Of a stretch of DNA of 64,000 bases, positions 23,829 to 33,163 are shown in pieces (position 1 is the stretch's first letter; the number at the start of each line of letters is the position of its first letter). The DNA comes from VFKU01 sp964620045 (GTDB taxonomy: Bacteria > Hydrogenedentota > Hydrogenedentia > Hydrogenedentales > GCA-2746185), in the NCBI GenBank assembly GCA_964620045.1, contig CAZUJL010000002.1, forward strand, positions 1 through 64,000, written 5' to 3'. Below the pieces are notes generated by a model. That model was not told the origin of the DNA, did not search any database, and was given only the letters and a program-made list of their open reading frames with translations. The translations under genes were made by a program, and so were the position numbers.

Positions 23829-26233
23829 GCCTGGCCCGCCTTTCGCCGCAGATACCACTCGGGGATCAGGAGCGCCACCAGCGCGATGAAGAAGCCCGGC
23901 AGATGCCACAGATGCAGCACGAGGTCTTCGGCATCCAGCGCCGGCGGCACCGGAATCGCCTCGGCGAGCGCATCGAGCTGGTCCAGGCTGTAGAACCCAC
24001 CGTGGTGCTCCTTCGCCAGCTCGCTCAGGAATTCAGGGCGATACTGCGCCTGCTGGAACTCGCGATGATCCGGCGCCACGAGGAAGGCCTCGTCGAGCTG
24101 CGCCGCCGTCGCGCCCGCTTCGTCCGCACCCACCACGCTAATGCGGTGCAGGCCCGCGAGTGTAGGTGTAAACGGTGCACGATAGAGGCCCGCTTCCTCC
24201 AGCGACTCTTCGATCGGCAGCGTCGTCGTCGTGCCGTCCGGTGCAGTCACCGTCGCGGAGGCCTGCATCGCTTCACGCCGCGTATAGGACTTGTCGCGCA
24301 GCAGGAATTCAAAGTTGGCCGGTGCGTCCTGTGTATACGTGTCCTGTTTGCCGCGCCACAACGCCGGCTCCGGCGTGTCCTTCACAAGGTTACGCACCGT
24401 CTGCCGCCAGAACCGTTCGTGACGATCGTCGGACGGATCCGCGCGCATCTGCCACTGCCACGTGTCGCCCGTCGCGAAGACGGCGCAGCGGCCTTCGCCG
24501 TAGCGCTGCGTGATGAATAGCGGTGCGGGCGCGTTGTCCGAGCCCAGCGCGGCGACAGCCATGACCGTGGCGCCCGCACGCACGAGCGGAAAGCGGTCCA
24601 GCGAATATAGCGGCGGCAGGTTCTGCCACACGGACAAGTCCGCGCTCTCGTCCTGCTCGAACAGCCACGAACCCGCGAGGCGCCCTTCGGCCGTCGGCAG
24701 GGCATGGTATTCGGCGTCGGACCGCAGCTCGGCGGCGTTCGCGCCTTCGTGGAAGAGCACGACCGGCAGCATTTTTTCGAAGGCTGTGTTCGCGTAGCCG
24801 CCGGAGGTAAACGAGCGCGGCCCGCCCAGCATGAGCAACGCGCCGCCGCGGCGATCGACGAAGTCGCGCGTCAGATCCATCTGGTCGCTGGTGAAGAACG
24901 CCGACTCCACGTCGCCGAGAATGATCAGGTTGTACCGGAACAGTTCGTCGGCCGCGATGGGATAGCCCGACACCAGCTCGTCCTTCTCCGCGCCCATGCG
25001 GAGGAACACGGCTTCGTCGTAGCGCGGGCGATCTTCCTCGTGCTCGAAGCCTTCAAAGAGCGGATTCGTGAGCGTGGATTTTTTTCCACGGAACTCGAAT
25101 TTCTGTTCCGCGTTGGAGATCGCGATAAGGCTCGTGAGCTTGAGTTGTTCGGCGTCGTCTTCGAGCGCCATGCGGAAAAACTTGTTCTGCCAGTTCGGCC
25201 GCGCGGACACATACAGGATGCGGTATTTTTTGAGCCGGTTGTCGATCGCGAACTGGCGCATGTTGTTTTCCGCGATGTGGTCGGCGTTTGCCGACCCGGC
25301 CACCGGCTCATCCACCAAATGCACGCGCGCTTCGTATTCGATCCAGTCCTGCCGATCCGGCAGGAATTCGAGCGAAACTTCGTGGGATTCCACCGGATCG
25401 GTGATCTGGATGGTCTTGGATTTCACCACGCGGCTGCCGATGGCGGCTTCCACCACGGCCTGCTTTCCGGTGAGCCCCGTGGATCGCACATTCACCGAGA
25501 GCACAACCGGGCTGCGGTCGAAGTCTGTGCGTTTCACGGTCAGCCCCGTAATCTCGATATCGCTCCAGGCCGTGGATTCGCCGACGCCGACGGTGAACAC
25601 GGGCAGGTCTTCCGGCAGCGCGGCCAGGGCTTCGGTGGTCTCGGCAGGCAATTGGCCGCCGTCGGAAAACAGCACCACGGCCGACACCGTCATGCCCTGC
25701 AGGTCCTTGAGCACCTGATCGACGCCGCCGAGGAGATCGCTCTGCTTCTGGTCGAAGCGCAATTCGCTGACGTCGCGCAGCGGCTGTGCGCCTTCGCCGA
25801 CGCGGTAGCGCACGATCTGGTGGCGACGCCGCACGCGATCCTCGAAGGATTCTTTCGCGAGTGCGTAGCCTTCTTGCAGCCGCTCGCCGCGGGCCTTTCC
25901 CGTCGCATCGGTGATTCGCATGCTGAGCGAGTCGTCGAACAACAGCGCGACGAACTGCTCGCCCGGCTGCACGCGCTGCGCGATCACGGCCGGGTCGAGT
26001 GCGAGGAACAACAACAGCAGCACGGCCAACGTGCGCAGCGTCACTAAGGCGATGCGCCGGCCGCGCTGCAGCGCTTGCAAGCGCCGCGTATACCACCACG
26101 CCGTAAGCACGCCCGCCGCCGCGAGCAATGCCAGGCACACCGCGCCCGGGATGGGCGTGTTAAAGCTGAGCTGGCGCGGCACCAAATCGTCCGCGGCGCT
26201 CCCGGCAAGCCAGGCGGTCAGGCGTTCAAGCAT
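23825..26233 (-). CDS. Membrane-anchored VWA protein with GATase1-like domain
   Basis: An 802-aa membrane protein: TM helices at about residues 30-48 and 63-82, a VWA domain with MIDAS start LLFDDSLSMR near 98, a beta-rich stretch (about 240-320), then a glutamine-amidotransferase-like region (KYRILYVSARPNWQ near 330, NLIILGDVESAFF near 440, GGALLMLGGPRSFTSGGY near 465). A C-terminal TM segment lies near 765-790 and a basic tail ends LRRKAGQA. This architecture is common beside MoxR/DUF58 genes in several phyla. It starts 2 bases after the stop of the preceding gene and overlaps the next by 4. The GATase-like part is probably a structural domain; no catalytic triad was identified. Confidence 0.82.
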   Translation of the reverse strand: MLERLTAWLAGSAADDLVPRQLSFNTPIPGAVCLALLAAAGVLTAWWYTRRLQALQRGRRIALVTLRTLAVLLLLFLALDPAVIAQRVQPGEQFVALLFDDSLSMRITDATGKARGERLQEGYALAKESFEDRVRRRHQIVRYRVGEGAQPLRDVSELRFDQKQSDLLGGVDQVLKDLQGMTVSAVVLFSDGGQLPAETTEALAALPEDLPVFTVGVGESTAWSDIEITGLTVKRTDFDRSPVVLSVNVRSTGLTGKQAVVEAAIGSRVVKSKTIQITDPVESHEVSLEFLPDRQDWIEYEARVHLVDEPVAGSANADHIAENNMRQFAIDNRLKKYRILYVSARPNWQNKFFRMALEDDAEQLKLTSLIAISNAEQKFEFRGKKSTLTNPLFEGFEHEEDRPRYDEAVFLRMGAEKDELVSGYPIAADELFRYNLIILGDVESAFFTSDQMDLTRDFVDRRGGALLMLGGPRSFTSGGYANTAFEKMLPVVLFHEGANAAELRSDAEYHALPTAEGRLAGSWLFEQDESADLSVWQNLPPLYSLDRFPLVRAGATVMAVAALGSDNAPAPLFITQRYGEGRCAVFATGDTWQWQMRADPSDDRHERFWRQTVRNLVKDTPEPALWRGKQDTYTQDAPANFEFLLRDKSYTRREAMQASATVTAPDGTTTTLPIEESLEEAGLYRAPFTPTLAGLHRISVVGADEAGATAAQLDEAFLVAPDHREFQQAQYRPEFLSELAKEHHGGFYSLDQLDALAEAIPVPPALDAEDLVLHLWHLPGFFIALVALLIPEWYLRRKAGQA

Positions 26234-26235
26234 CG

Positions 26236-29200
26236 CTACTTCAGCCCCTCCGATTCCGACAGGCGCTTGAAGTATTCCGCCACCGGCTCACGATAGCGCT
26301 CGGGCACATCGCCCTCGTCTTGCGCGAGAAATTCTTTTTCATCCAATAATTTCTCGATTTCGCGCTGCACATCCGCGGCAACATCCGCGAGCGGCCGCGC
26401 GGTCATTTCGAGGAACAAATCAAAGCGCGGCGCCAACGAACGCACGCGCCAATCGCGCCGCATGCCTTCGACACGCTCGCGAAGCCGCGTCACTTCGTCG
26501 CGCAGTTCGCCCGGCGGCAACAACGCCTCCGCGTCGCGCAGATTCTCAAGGTAGTCGGCGTAGCCGTCCTCCGCGAAATCGCGCATCGCGGCGTCGGGGT
26601 TCCAGTTGCCGTCCAAGGCGCCACCAAAGTTGTTCGCGCCGCCCGAGGGCCCGCCCGCCATGCGCTGGCCGCCCCGCTGCTGTCCGCGCTGATTCTGCGG
26701 CTGGCCCTGCTGGTCTTGCTGACCGCCCTGTTGCTCGCCATTCTGCTGCGACGGATTCTGCGAGGTCTGCTGGTCCTGCGGCTGTTCGCCCTGGCCGGCA
26801 CCCTGCTGGTTCTGCTGATCTTCAGACTGCTCGCCGCGGCCACCGCCGGGCTGCTGCTGGTCTTCGTTCTGCGGCTCGCCCTGACCGCCGCCGCGCTGGC
26901 TCTGGGCATCGGCCATGCGTTCGTTCTGCTGACCCTGCCCTTCGCCCGGCTGCTGATTTTCCTGCGTCTGCGCGCCGCCGCCCGGCTGCTGCTGATTCTG
27001 CTGCTCGCCTTCACCCGGACCGGGCTGCTGCTGGTTTTCCTGTGTCTGTGCACCGGCGCCTGGCTGTTGCTGTTCGTTGCCCTGTTCGCCGAGCGCGCGG
27101 GCGACTTCCTCGCGCTGCAGGAGTTTGTCGAGGTTCTCCAGCGCCTTCTGCATGCCTTCAAGATCGGTGCCCACGAGCGCTTCGGCGACCGAGTCCAAAC
27201 TTTCGGCCGCGCGCGACAGCTTCTCGTCGATGCGCTTTTCTTCCGCGAGCGCCGTTTCCCAAATGCCGTATTCCACCAGCGGCTTTGTTTCCTGAATATC
27301 CTCGTAGATGCCTTCCTTGCTCGTCTCGCGCATCCAATCGCCGAGCCGGCGCGACATCAGCTCCTGTGTCTGTCCTGCACGCTGGGCAAGCTCGCTGGCT
27401 TCTTCCATCATTGCTTTGAAATCTTCGGCCAGCTTGTCTTTGTTCGCGCCGAGTTCCTGCTGCATGTCCTCGATTTTTTTCTGGTTCTCCATCGAGGGTG
27501 ACTGGTGCATGCCCTGCGCGTTTTCCGCGCCGGCGACGATTTGCCGCTGCTGTTCCTGCAGTTCGCGCATGTTCTGCTGCAGTTCGCGCATGCGCTGCGC
27601 CGCGCCCGTGCGGCCGAACTGTTCGAGCTGCTCCTGGATGTCGTCCAGCGCCTCAGACGCGCGCGAACCCGAGGCCCGCGCCTGCTGCAGGTCGTTCTTG
27701 TCCATCTGTTCGAGCGTGCGGTTCATCTGGTGCCGCGCGTTGTCGAGCGATTCCTGCGCGTTGCGTGCCTGCTCGTTGTTCATCGCGTTCTCGTTCAGGT
27801 CCTGCTTCGCCTGATCGAGCCGCTCGAGGTTCTGCTTCATTTCATCGCGCAAGCGTTCGAGCTGCTGGCGCAGACGCTCGCGCTCTTCCTCGGTCTTCGC
27901 TGTCTGCAGTTCGCTGATGAGTTTGGCGAGTTCGTCGTTGATGTTCTGCTGGCGCTGCGCGAGTTCCTTGATCCGATCGAGCACTTCGTCGGAGGCCTGC
28001 TGCTGTTCGCGCGTCAGGTTTTCCTGCTCGTAGAAGTTGCGGTTGCGCGCCATCTCGAGCTCGTCGAGGTCCTGGTTCTGCCCGCCACCACCGCCCGCGC
28101 CGCCCTGTGTCTGCTGCACCTGCGACTGGCGGGGCTTCATGCGCGCGAGCAGACGCAGCGCGTTCTGCTGCTGCACGGTCGCTTCGGAGAGCGGCGCTTT
28201 CGGATCCGGCAGAGCCGCTCGGTTCAGCGCCTCGACGGAAGCCCCCATCACTTCGCGCAGTTTCAGGGTGTCCGGATCGGGCGGGGCCGTGGGGTCCGCG
28301 CCCTCGGACATGTCCTTGAGGAGTCCGTTCTGCGAATCGACAATAATCCCGCGCTTTTCCTTGAACTCCGTGTCGTCCATGAAGCGCGACTCGCGGCGCA
28401 GGTTCCACGTCGCGATCAGGATTTCTTTCTGCTTTTCTTCCGGTTCGCTCTGCTGGCCCTGCTGGCCGCCCTGTCCGCCGCCGGAGATCGCTTCGCGGAA
28501 TTCGCGCTTGAACGGCCGCACTTCGAGGAAGAAGGGATCCCCCACCTGCTCGTATTCGTCGCGGTTCGGCTTGGTGTCTTTCGCCCAGATGGTCCACGTG
28601 ATGAAATCGCCAACTTCGAGGCCGAGGTCTTCGAGCGGCAACTCGTGCGTACCATCCGCGGTGGTAATAAGCTGGCCACCTTCGCCGAGCGTCACGCGCA
28701 CCGGCTCGCGGCCGGCCACCTCGAACTGCACGCCGTAGTTTTCGAGGCCGTAGTCGTCGGACACGGAGAAGTTAAACGGCACTTCTTCGAGCATCGTGAC
28801 TTCGTTGTCGCCGCGCGGGAACTCAATCTTCACTTCCGGCGCTTTGTCGCGGTGCATTGCGATCGTATAGCGCGAGGGATACTCGTTGCGCTCACCGTCT
28901 TCATCGATCAACTCGATGCGGTAAGCGTCGTCTTTCGCTACCGTCATCGGCACCTGCCAGCGCGTTTCATCCTTCCGCGTCAACGGCAGGCGCTCGCCGC
29001 TCTCCAGCACCATCTCGGCTTTGTCGACGGCCTTGTTCGTCCACACATCGACATCGACCATTGTGCCTTCGACGGCGGCGATATTGCCGCTGTTCGGCAC
29101 TTCGCGCGTCGGCTGTTTCAGGTAGTCGGGGTAGTGGTAGGTCAGATCGATGCCCGTCACATCGGGCGGCAACCACGCCGTGATCGCGAACTGCTTCGAG

Positions 29201-30009
29201 CGCTGCCGGCCAAACAGCACCTGGTACTGCATGTCCTGCTGAACGTTTACGAATTCGTGGTAATAGACCTTCTCCGTGCTGCTTGGGTTCGCGGGCACTT
29301 CGGTCCATTCCGCGCCCGGCACGCGGTAGCGCATGGTCACTTCGCGATCCGCGTCCGTCGTGCGCACCCACACCATCTGGTTATCGCCGCGGCGCACGCG
29401 CACGTCGCCCGGTTCCACGGTGAACGGCAGCTTGGCGACTTTGGTCGTGTTGCCCGGCACGAGCAACGAGAGGGCCGGCAGCCACGAGCCGGCGAACAGG
29501 TACACAAGAATCAGCGACGAAATGACCATCGCCGCGGCGGAATACCCCAAGTTGCGCGCCGGCGCCGGATCGAGCACGTCGGTCAGCGAGGCCGACCGCA
29601 CGCGATCGAGAGATTCCTCCAGAAATTTTTCCGTCAGCCACTCCGACACGCCTTCCTTGTCGTGCAGCGAAAGGTCGAGCGCCGTCGACATGCGGCTTTC
29701 GAGTTCCGGATGTTTTTCGTCGATGTACTGCGCGACTTGTTCAAGCGAAACCCGATGGCGGAGTACCGGAATGGAGAACACGATGGCGCAGGCGACGAGC
29801 GCGGCCACGTAGATGGCGGCCAGCACCAATCCGGCAGCGCCGGTGGCCCCCGTGAGCCAAAGCGCGCCCGAGAATAGGCCGGTGAGGCCGAACATCGCCC
29901 AGCCGAAGCGCTTGGCGGCGCCGAACCAGTGGCGACGATGCACCTGCCGCGCCACGTCCTCGACGTACCACCGCACTTCAGGGTGGATTGATTCCCATGT
30001 CTTCGACAT
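26236..30009 (-). CDS. Large DUF4175-like membrane coiled-coil protein with Gln/Gly-rich segment
   Basis: A 1257-aa protein. Two TM hairpins at about residues 30-75 and 155-180 anchor it. Then come beta-rich periplasmic modules (about 195-520: PFTVEPGDVRVRRGD, DDYGLENYGVQFEVAGREP), a long charged coiled coil (about 650-960, many Glu/Gln/Arg heptads), a Gln/Gly/Pro-rich low-complexity stretch (about 980-1125) and a helical C-terminal module (NWNPDAAMRDFAEDGYADYLENL). The TM/beta/coiled-coil layout matches DUF4175-type proteins of MoxR operons. I start at ATG 30009, preceded by AAAGGAG; a GTG 9 bases upstream is less well placed. Probably a scaffold; no enzymatic motif is seen. Confidence 0.75.
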   Translation of the reverse strand: MSKTWESIHPEVRWYVEDVARQVHRRHWFGAAKRFGWAMFGLTGLFSGALWLTGATGAAGLVLAAIYVAALVACAIVFSIPVLRHRVSLEQVAQYIDEKHPELESRMSTALDLSLHDKEGVSEWLTEKFLEESLDRVRSASLTDVLDPAPARNLGYSAAAMVISSLILVYLFAGSWLPALSLLVPGNTTKVAKLPFTVEPGDVRVRRGDNQMVWVRTTDADREVTMRYRVPGAEWTEVPANPSSTEKVYYHEFVNVQQDMQYQVLFGRQRSKQFAITAWLPPDVTGIDLTYHYPDYLKQPTREVPNSGNIAAVEGTMVDVDVWTNKAVDKAEMVLESGERLPLTRKDETRWQVPMTVAKDDAYRIELIDEDGERNEYPSRYTIAMHRDKAPEVKIEFPRGDNEVTMLEEVPFNFSVSDDYGLENYGVQFEVAGREPVRVTLGEGGQLITTADGTHELPLEDLGLEVGDFITWTIWAKDTKPNRDEYEQVGDPFFLEVRPFKREFREAISGGGQGGQQGQQSEPEEKQKEILIATWNLRRESRFMDDTEFKEKRGIIVDSQNGLLKDMSEGADPTAPPDPDTLKLREVMGASVEALNRAALPDPKAPLSEATVQQQNALRLLARMKPRQSQVQQTQGGAGGGGGQNQDLDELEMARNRNFYEQENLTREQQQASDEVLDRIKELAQRQQNINDELAKLISELQTAKTEEERERLRQQLERLRDEMKQNLERLDQAKQDLNENAMNNEQARNAQESLDNARHQMNRTLEQMDKNDLQQARASGSRASEALDDIQEQLEQFGRTGAAQRMRELQQNMRELQEQQRQIVAGAENAQGMHQSPSMENQKKIEDMQQELGANKDKLAEDFKAMMEEASELAQRAGQTQELMSRRLGDWMRETSKEGIYEDIQETKPLVEYGIWETALAEEKRIDEKLSRAAESLDSVAEALVGTDLEGMQKALENLDKLLQREEVARALGEQGNEQQQPGAGAQTQENQQQPGPGEGEQQNQQQPGGGAQTQENQQPGEGQGQQNERMADAQSQRGGGQGEPQNEDQQQPGGGRGEQSEDQQNQQGAGQGEQPQDQQTSQNPSQQNGEQQGGQQDQQGQPQNQRGQQRGGQRMAGGPSGGANNFGGALDGNWNPDAAMRDFAEDGYADYLENLRDAEALLPPGELRDEVTRLRERVEGMRRDWRVRSLAPRFDLFLEMTARPLADVAADVQREIEKLLDEKEFLAQDEGDVPERYREPVAEYFKRLSESEGLK
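26640..27080 (-). repeat. Gln/Gly/Pro low-complexity coding repeat
   Basis: Within the DUF4175-like gene, CAG/CAA-rich codons with GGC and CCG encode many imperfect copies of units such as QQQPGGG, TQENQQ and GEGQGQQ over about 145 residues. Copies are degenerate rather than exact. It lies between the coiled coil and the conserved C-terminal module and is predicted to be disordered. Confidence 0.85.
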
Positions 30010-30039
30010 TGGGCACACTCCTTTGCGTCGCCGTGCCGA

Positions 30040-32199
30040 TCAGGCCCCGGCCGCCGGCGCGCGCTTGGTCTGGCCGCGCGCGCTCAGCCGCGTCATGTAC
30101 AGGCACTCGATCAACACAAGCAGGCACACGGCGATCAGCGCCGCGCGCCCATATTCCTTGTCTATAGTGTATCCCTGCGCGTCCACATCTGTACCAACAA
30201 TTCCGGCCCCGCCCGTGCTTTCCGGCAGCGCCTGCGCCGCGGCCAACCGCGCGCGGAATTCATCCACCGGCAGGCGTTCCACATCGCCCTCGCGCGGGTC
30301 CACGTTCACCGGACGGCTGACGGCCCAGTCGGTTGTTCCCGCTGGACGCAGACGAAGCAATCCCGGCGCGTCCAACCGGAGCTGGGCGAGCGTTGTCTGT
30401 GTGACCACGCGCGGCGTTTCTTCACCCGGCACCCACGCTTCCGCTTCGCCGGCTTCGTTGAACGCGAGGTCGCTCGCGCGCAGGGATTCGCCCACAGCCA
30501 GCGCCACGCGCTCTTCGCGGTGATCGCTCAGGTACAGCAACGTTTCGAACAACACCGGCACGAAACGCGCGCTGCGCGGCAGCGTGGTCCACTCGAGCCG
30601 TAATGTGAAGGGCCACACAATGATTTTTCCAGAGCCTGCGGACGCTTCCGCGATCGCGACGGCGCCTTCTTCGAACTTCGCCAGCGGCTTCGCGGGCTCC
30701 GCCACGGTAATGGTCTGGAAATTGAAGAAACGGATAGAACTAAAATCGTTTGTGCGCACGCCCTGAAACGGAACAAAGATCGGGTGTTCAAAATCGACCC
30801 ACGACATCAGGTCAAACTGCCCCGGACCGACTTCCTTGCGGTGCACTTCGCCGATAGAAATGCCAGTGCCGTTCAATAGCGCTTCCGCCGCCGCGAGGCT
30901 AGTGCCTTCCTGCGCCGGATCGAGCGCCAGCAACACACGGCCGCCGTTTTCGACATACGAATGCAGCGCGGCGCCGATGGCCGCATCGGTGCCCGCGAGT
31001 CCGGCGAGCACAATCGCCGCAGGCCGCCGCGCGGCGTCGTTTAGCGTGTCGATCAGGTCGGCCGGCGCAACGCGCGACACCTTCCATGGCGACTTTGCGT
31101 CGTTCGGGAAGGCCTGCGTAAAGAACCACGCCGGCGTGCGCATGGTGTCCGCAGGTTCATTCGTCACGATGGCGACATTCGACTGCGGCGGTGCGCTGAA
31201 ACTGAAGTAGCGCCGATCGTCCACCGGAAGGCCGCCGTCGTCGAGTTCGAGGTAGCCTTCCAGCGCGCTCGCCGCGGCCTCGGCCGGCAGTTCAAACGCC
31301 GCCAGAATCGCGCTACGCGCCTTCACCGGCATATCGCGGGTGGCCATCTCTTTGTCATTCAGCACGAGGCGCACGCGAATGTTCGCGGCGTCTTCGTTCG
31401 TCCAGTTGCGCAGCTTGCCGAGCACGCGCCGCGAACCGTCCGGCGCGGGGCGCACCTGCACATCCGTGATCGCGAAATTTTTTCGGGACTCCGGCCCCAC
31501 CGGCACGATGTCCAGCTCGATCGCGGGGGAGACCTTCCACGTGCTCGCGGCTTCCGGCAATCCCGCGCGCTGCGCGTCCGTCACCAGATGAATCACGTAG
31601 CGCCCGCGCGGTGCACCCGAGGGGTCAGCTTCGCCGAGCAGGTGCTGCTGCGCGAGTTCGAGTGCGGGCACGTAGTTCGTCGCGGCATTCGTCAGCGCCG
31701 CGGCATCGATCGCGTCGCGCGCGGCCGTGGTTGAACCGGCGGAACCATCGCTGTCCGAGCGGAGCGGCGCCGCGAGCGTGGCGGCCGTCGCGAAAGTGAT
31801 CACGCCCACGCGTTCGTTCGCCGGCAGATCGCTGATCACGTCGCGTGCCGCGGCCTTGGCCTGTTCAAACAGCCCGCCGCCCATGCTGTACGACGCATCG
31901 AGCAGCACCATATGCCGCCGCGCGCCCTCTTCGGTGCTCATGGCCGCCATCGATTTCCAGTACGGCCGCGCGAAGGCCAGCGCCAACAGCGCGAGCACGC
32001 CCATGCGCAACAGCATCAGCAGCCAATGCTGCACGCGCCGCCGCTCGATGACTTCCTTGGTCACATCCGGGATGAAAAGCAGACTCGAAAATTTCACCGG
32101 CTCGCGCTCCGGCCGGCGGATGCGATGAATGATCCACGGCGCGGCGAGTAACGCCGCCCCCGCGAAGAATGCCGGCACCAGGAACGAGAGGCTGCCCAT
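30040..32199 (-). CDS. BatA-like N-terminal TM plus VWA domain protein
   Basis: A 719-aa membrane protein. Its N terminus (PAFFAGAALLAAPWIIHRIRRPEREPVKFSSLLF) is the double-TM BatA N-terminal region, with a second TM near residues 60-80 (LLMLLRMGVLALLALAFARPYW). A VWA domain follows with MIDAS DASYS near residue 100, and beta-rich and GATase-like segments make up the remainder (LAGLAGTDAAIGAALHSYVENGG near 400). A C-terminal TM (AALIAVCLLVLIECLYM) is near 690. The ATG at 32199 overlaps the DUF58 stop as TGATG, with GGAGGAC upstream, so translation is coupled. A likely partner of the MoxR ATPase, by family precedent. Confidence 0.86.
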   Translation of the reverse strand: MGSLSFLVPAFFAGAALLAAPWIIHRIRRPEREPVKFSSLLFIPDVTKEVIERRRVQHWLLMLLRMGVLALLALAFARPYWKSMAAMSTEEGARRHMVLLDASYSMGGGLFEQAKAAARDVISDLPANERVGVITFATAATLAAPLRSDSDGSAGSTTAARDAIDAAALTNAATNYVPALELAQQHLLGEADPSGAPRGRYVIHLVTDAQRAGLPEAASTWKVSPAIELDIVPVGPESRKNFAITDVQVRPAPDGSRRVLGKLRNWTNEDAANIRVRLVLNDKEMATRDMPVKARSAILAAFELPAEAAASALEGYLELDDGGLPVDDRRYFSFSAPPQSNVAIVTNEPADTMRTPAWFFTQAFPNDAKSPWKVSRVAPADLIDTLNDAARRPAAIVLAGLAGTDAAIGAALHSYVENGGRVLLALDPAQEGTSLAAAEALLNGTGISIGEVHRKEVGPGQFDLMSWVDFEHPIFVPFQGVRTNDFSSIRFFNFQTITVAEPAKPLAKFEEGAVAIAEASAGSGKIIVWPFTLRLEWTTLPRSARFVPVLFETLLYLSDHREERVALAVGESLRASDLAFNEAGEAEAWVPGEETPRVVTQTTLAQLRLDAPGLLRLRPAGTTDWAVSRPVNVDPREGDVERLPVDEFRARLAAAQALPESTGGAGIVGTDVDAQGYTIDKEYGRAALIAVCLLVLIECLYMTRLSARGQTKRAPAAGA

Positions 32200-33137
32200 C
32201 AGCGGCGTCCTCCCGAGCGGACGTGCGCGCGCTGCGACGAACGCATCAATGCGTGGTTGCGGTGATTCAGGTAAAAGTGCAGCGCGCGATCCAGCGGTTC
32301 GGTCGTCGTGAATTCAGCGATATCGATTTCCCACGCAAGGCATTCGGCGCGGATGCGATCGAAATGTTTCTGCCGGTTCTCCAGATATTGCGCGCGCACG
32401 GCCTCCGGCACCGTGTACTGCTCACGGCCGGTCTCCGCGTCCACGAATGTAACGGTCTGATCGAACGGGAAGGTCTGCTCCGCCGGATCGCTCACCTGCA
32501 GCACAATCACGTCGTGCCGACGCGCGCGCAGCGACCGCAGGTGCTCCAGCATCTCATCCAGGGGATGCAGCAGATCGGACACCAGCACCACCATGCCGCG
32601 CGGTTTCAGCACATCGCCGAGGTAATGCAGCGTGCGCGCGGTATTGGTCGCGCCGTGCGACTTGAGGCGATCCAGCTCGACAAAAATGCGCCGGACGTGG
32701 TGCTTGGCCGACAGCGGCGGCACGTATGAAAGCAGTTCCTCGTGATACGCCACAAGGCCCGCCGCATCGCGCTGCCGGTGCAGCAGCATGGCGAGCGAAG
32801 CGACAAGCATGCGCGCGTAGTCAAACTTCGTCACGGTGTGGCTGGTGTAGTCCATCGACGCGCTGCAATCGAGCAGCAGCGTGCAGCGCATCGTCGTTTC
32901 TTCTTCGTACTGCTTGATGTGCAGGCGGTCCGTGCGGCCGTAGAGTTTCCAGTCCACGTTGCGCAGGTCGTCGCCCTGCGAATACGCGCGGTACTGCGCA
33001 AATTCGATGGACGACCCCGAGTGCGGACTGCGGTGCAGACCCGCCATAAGGCCTTCGACCACCGAACGCGCGAGCAGCTCCAGATCCGTGATGCGCGCAA
33101 GCTGCGCGGGATCGATGAACTGAACCGGCGACGCCAT
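32199..33137 (-). CDS. DUF58 (VWA-like) protein
   Basis: A 312-aa cytosolic protein of DUF58, the family nearly always encoded next to moxR. The conserved DUF58 block is clear: GSSIEFAQYRAYSQGDDLRN, then VDWKLYGRTDRLHIKQYEEET near residues 45-85. After it comes a VWA-type MIDAS LLDCSASM near 88 and VLVSDLLHP near 190. It begins 26 bases after the MoxR stop with GGAG before ATG 33137 and overlaps the next gene by one base. Its role is inferred from MoxR operons: it may recruit or present substrate to the ATPase. Confidence 0.92.
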   Translation of the reverse strand: MASPVQFIDPAQLARITDLELLARSVVEGLMAGLHRSPHSGSSIEFAQYRAYSQGDDLRNVDWKLYGRTDRLHIKQYEEETTMRCTLLLDCSASMDYTSHTVTKFDYARMLVASLAMLLHRQRDAAGLVAYHEELLSYVPPLSAKHHVRRIFVELDRLKSHGATNTARTLHYLGDVLKPRGMVVLVSDLLHPLDEMLEHLRSLRARRHDVIVLQVSDPAEQTFPFDQTVTFVDAETGREQYTVPEAVRAQYLENRQKHFDRIRAECLAWEIDIAEFTTTEPLDRALHFYLNHRNHALMRSSQRAHVRSGGRR

Positions 33138-33163
33138 GGTGAACTCCGAAACTCCGAAAAAAA

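Noticed and set aside
23825..23909. Upstream extension of the caspase-fold gene (27 codons)
   Set aside because: It lies inside the VWA gene; the ATGA overlap and signal peptide fix the start at 23828.
26640..27080. Repeated CTG-rich DNA looked at as a CRISPR or minisatellite
   Set aside because: Repeats are degenerate, have no constant spacer length and are in frame within a long coding sequence.
27505..29877. Plus-strand 790-codon open frame opposite the DUF4175-like gene
   Set aside because: Antisense shadow; its Leu/Arg/His bias is a reflection of the Glu/Gln/Arg-rich coiled coil on the other strand.
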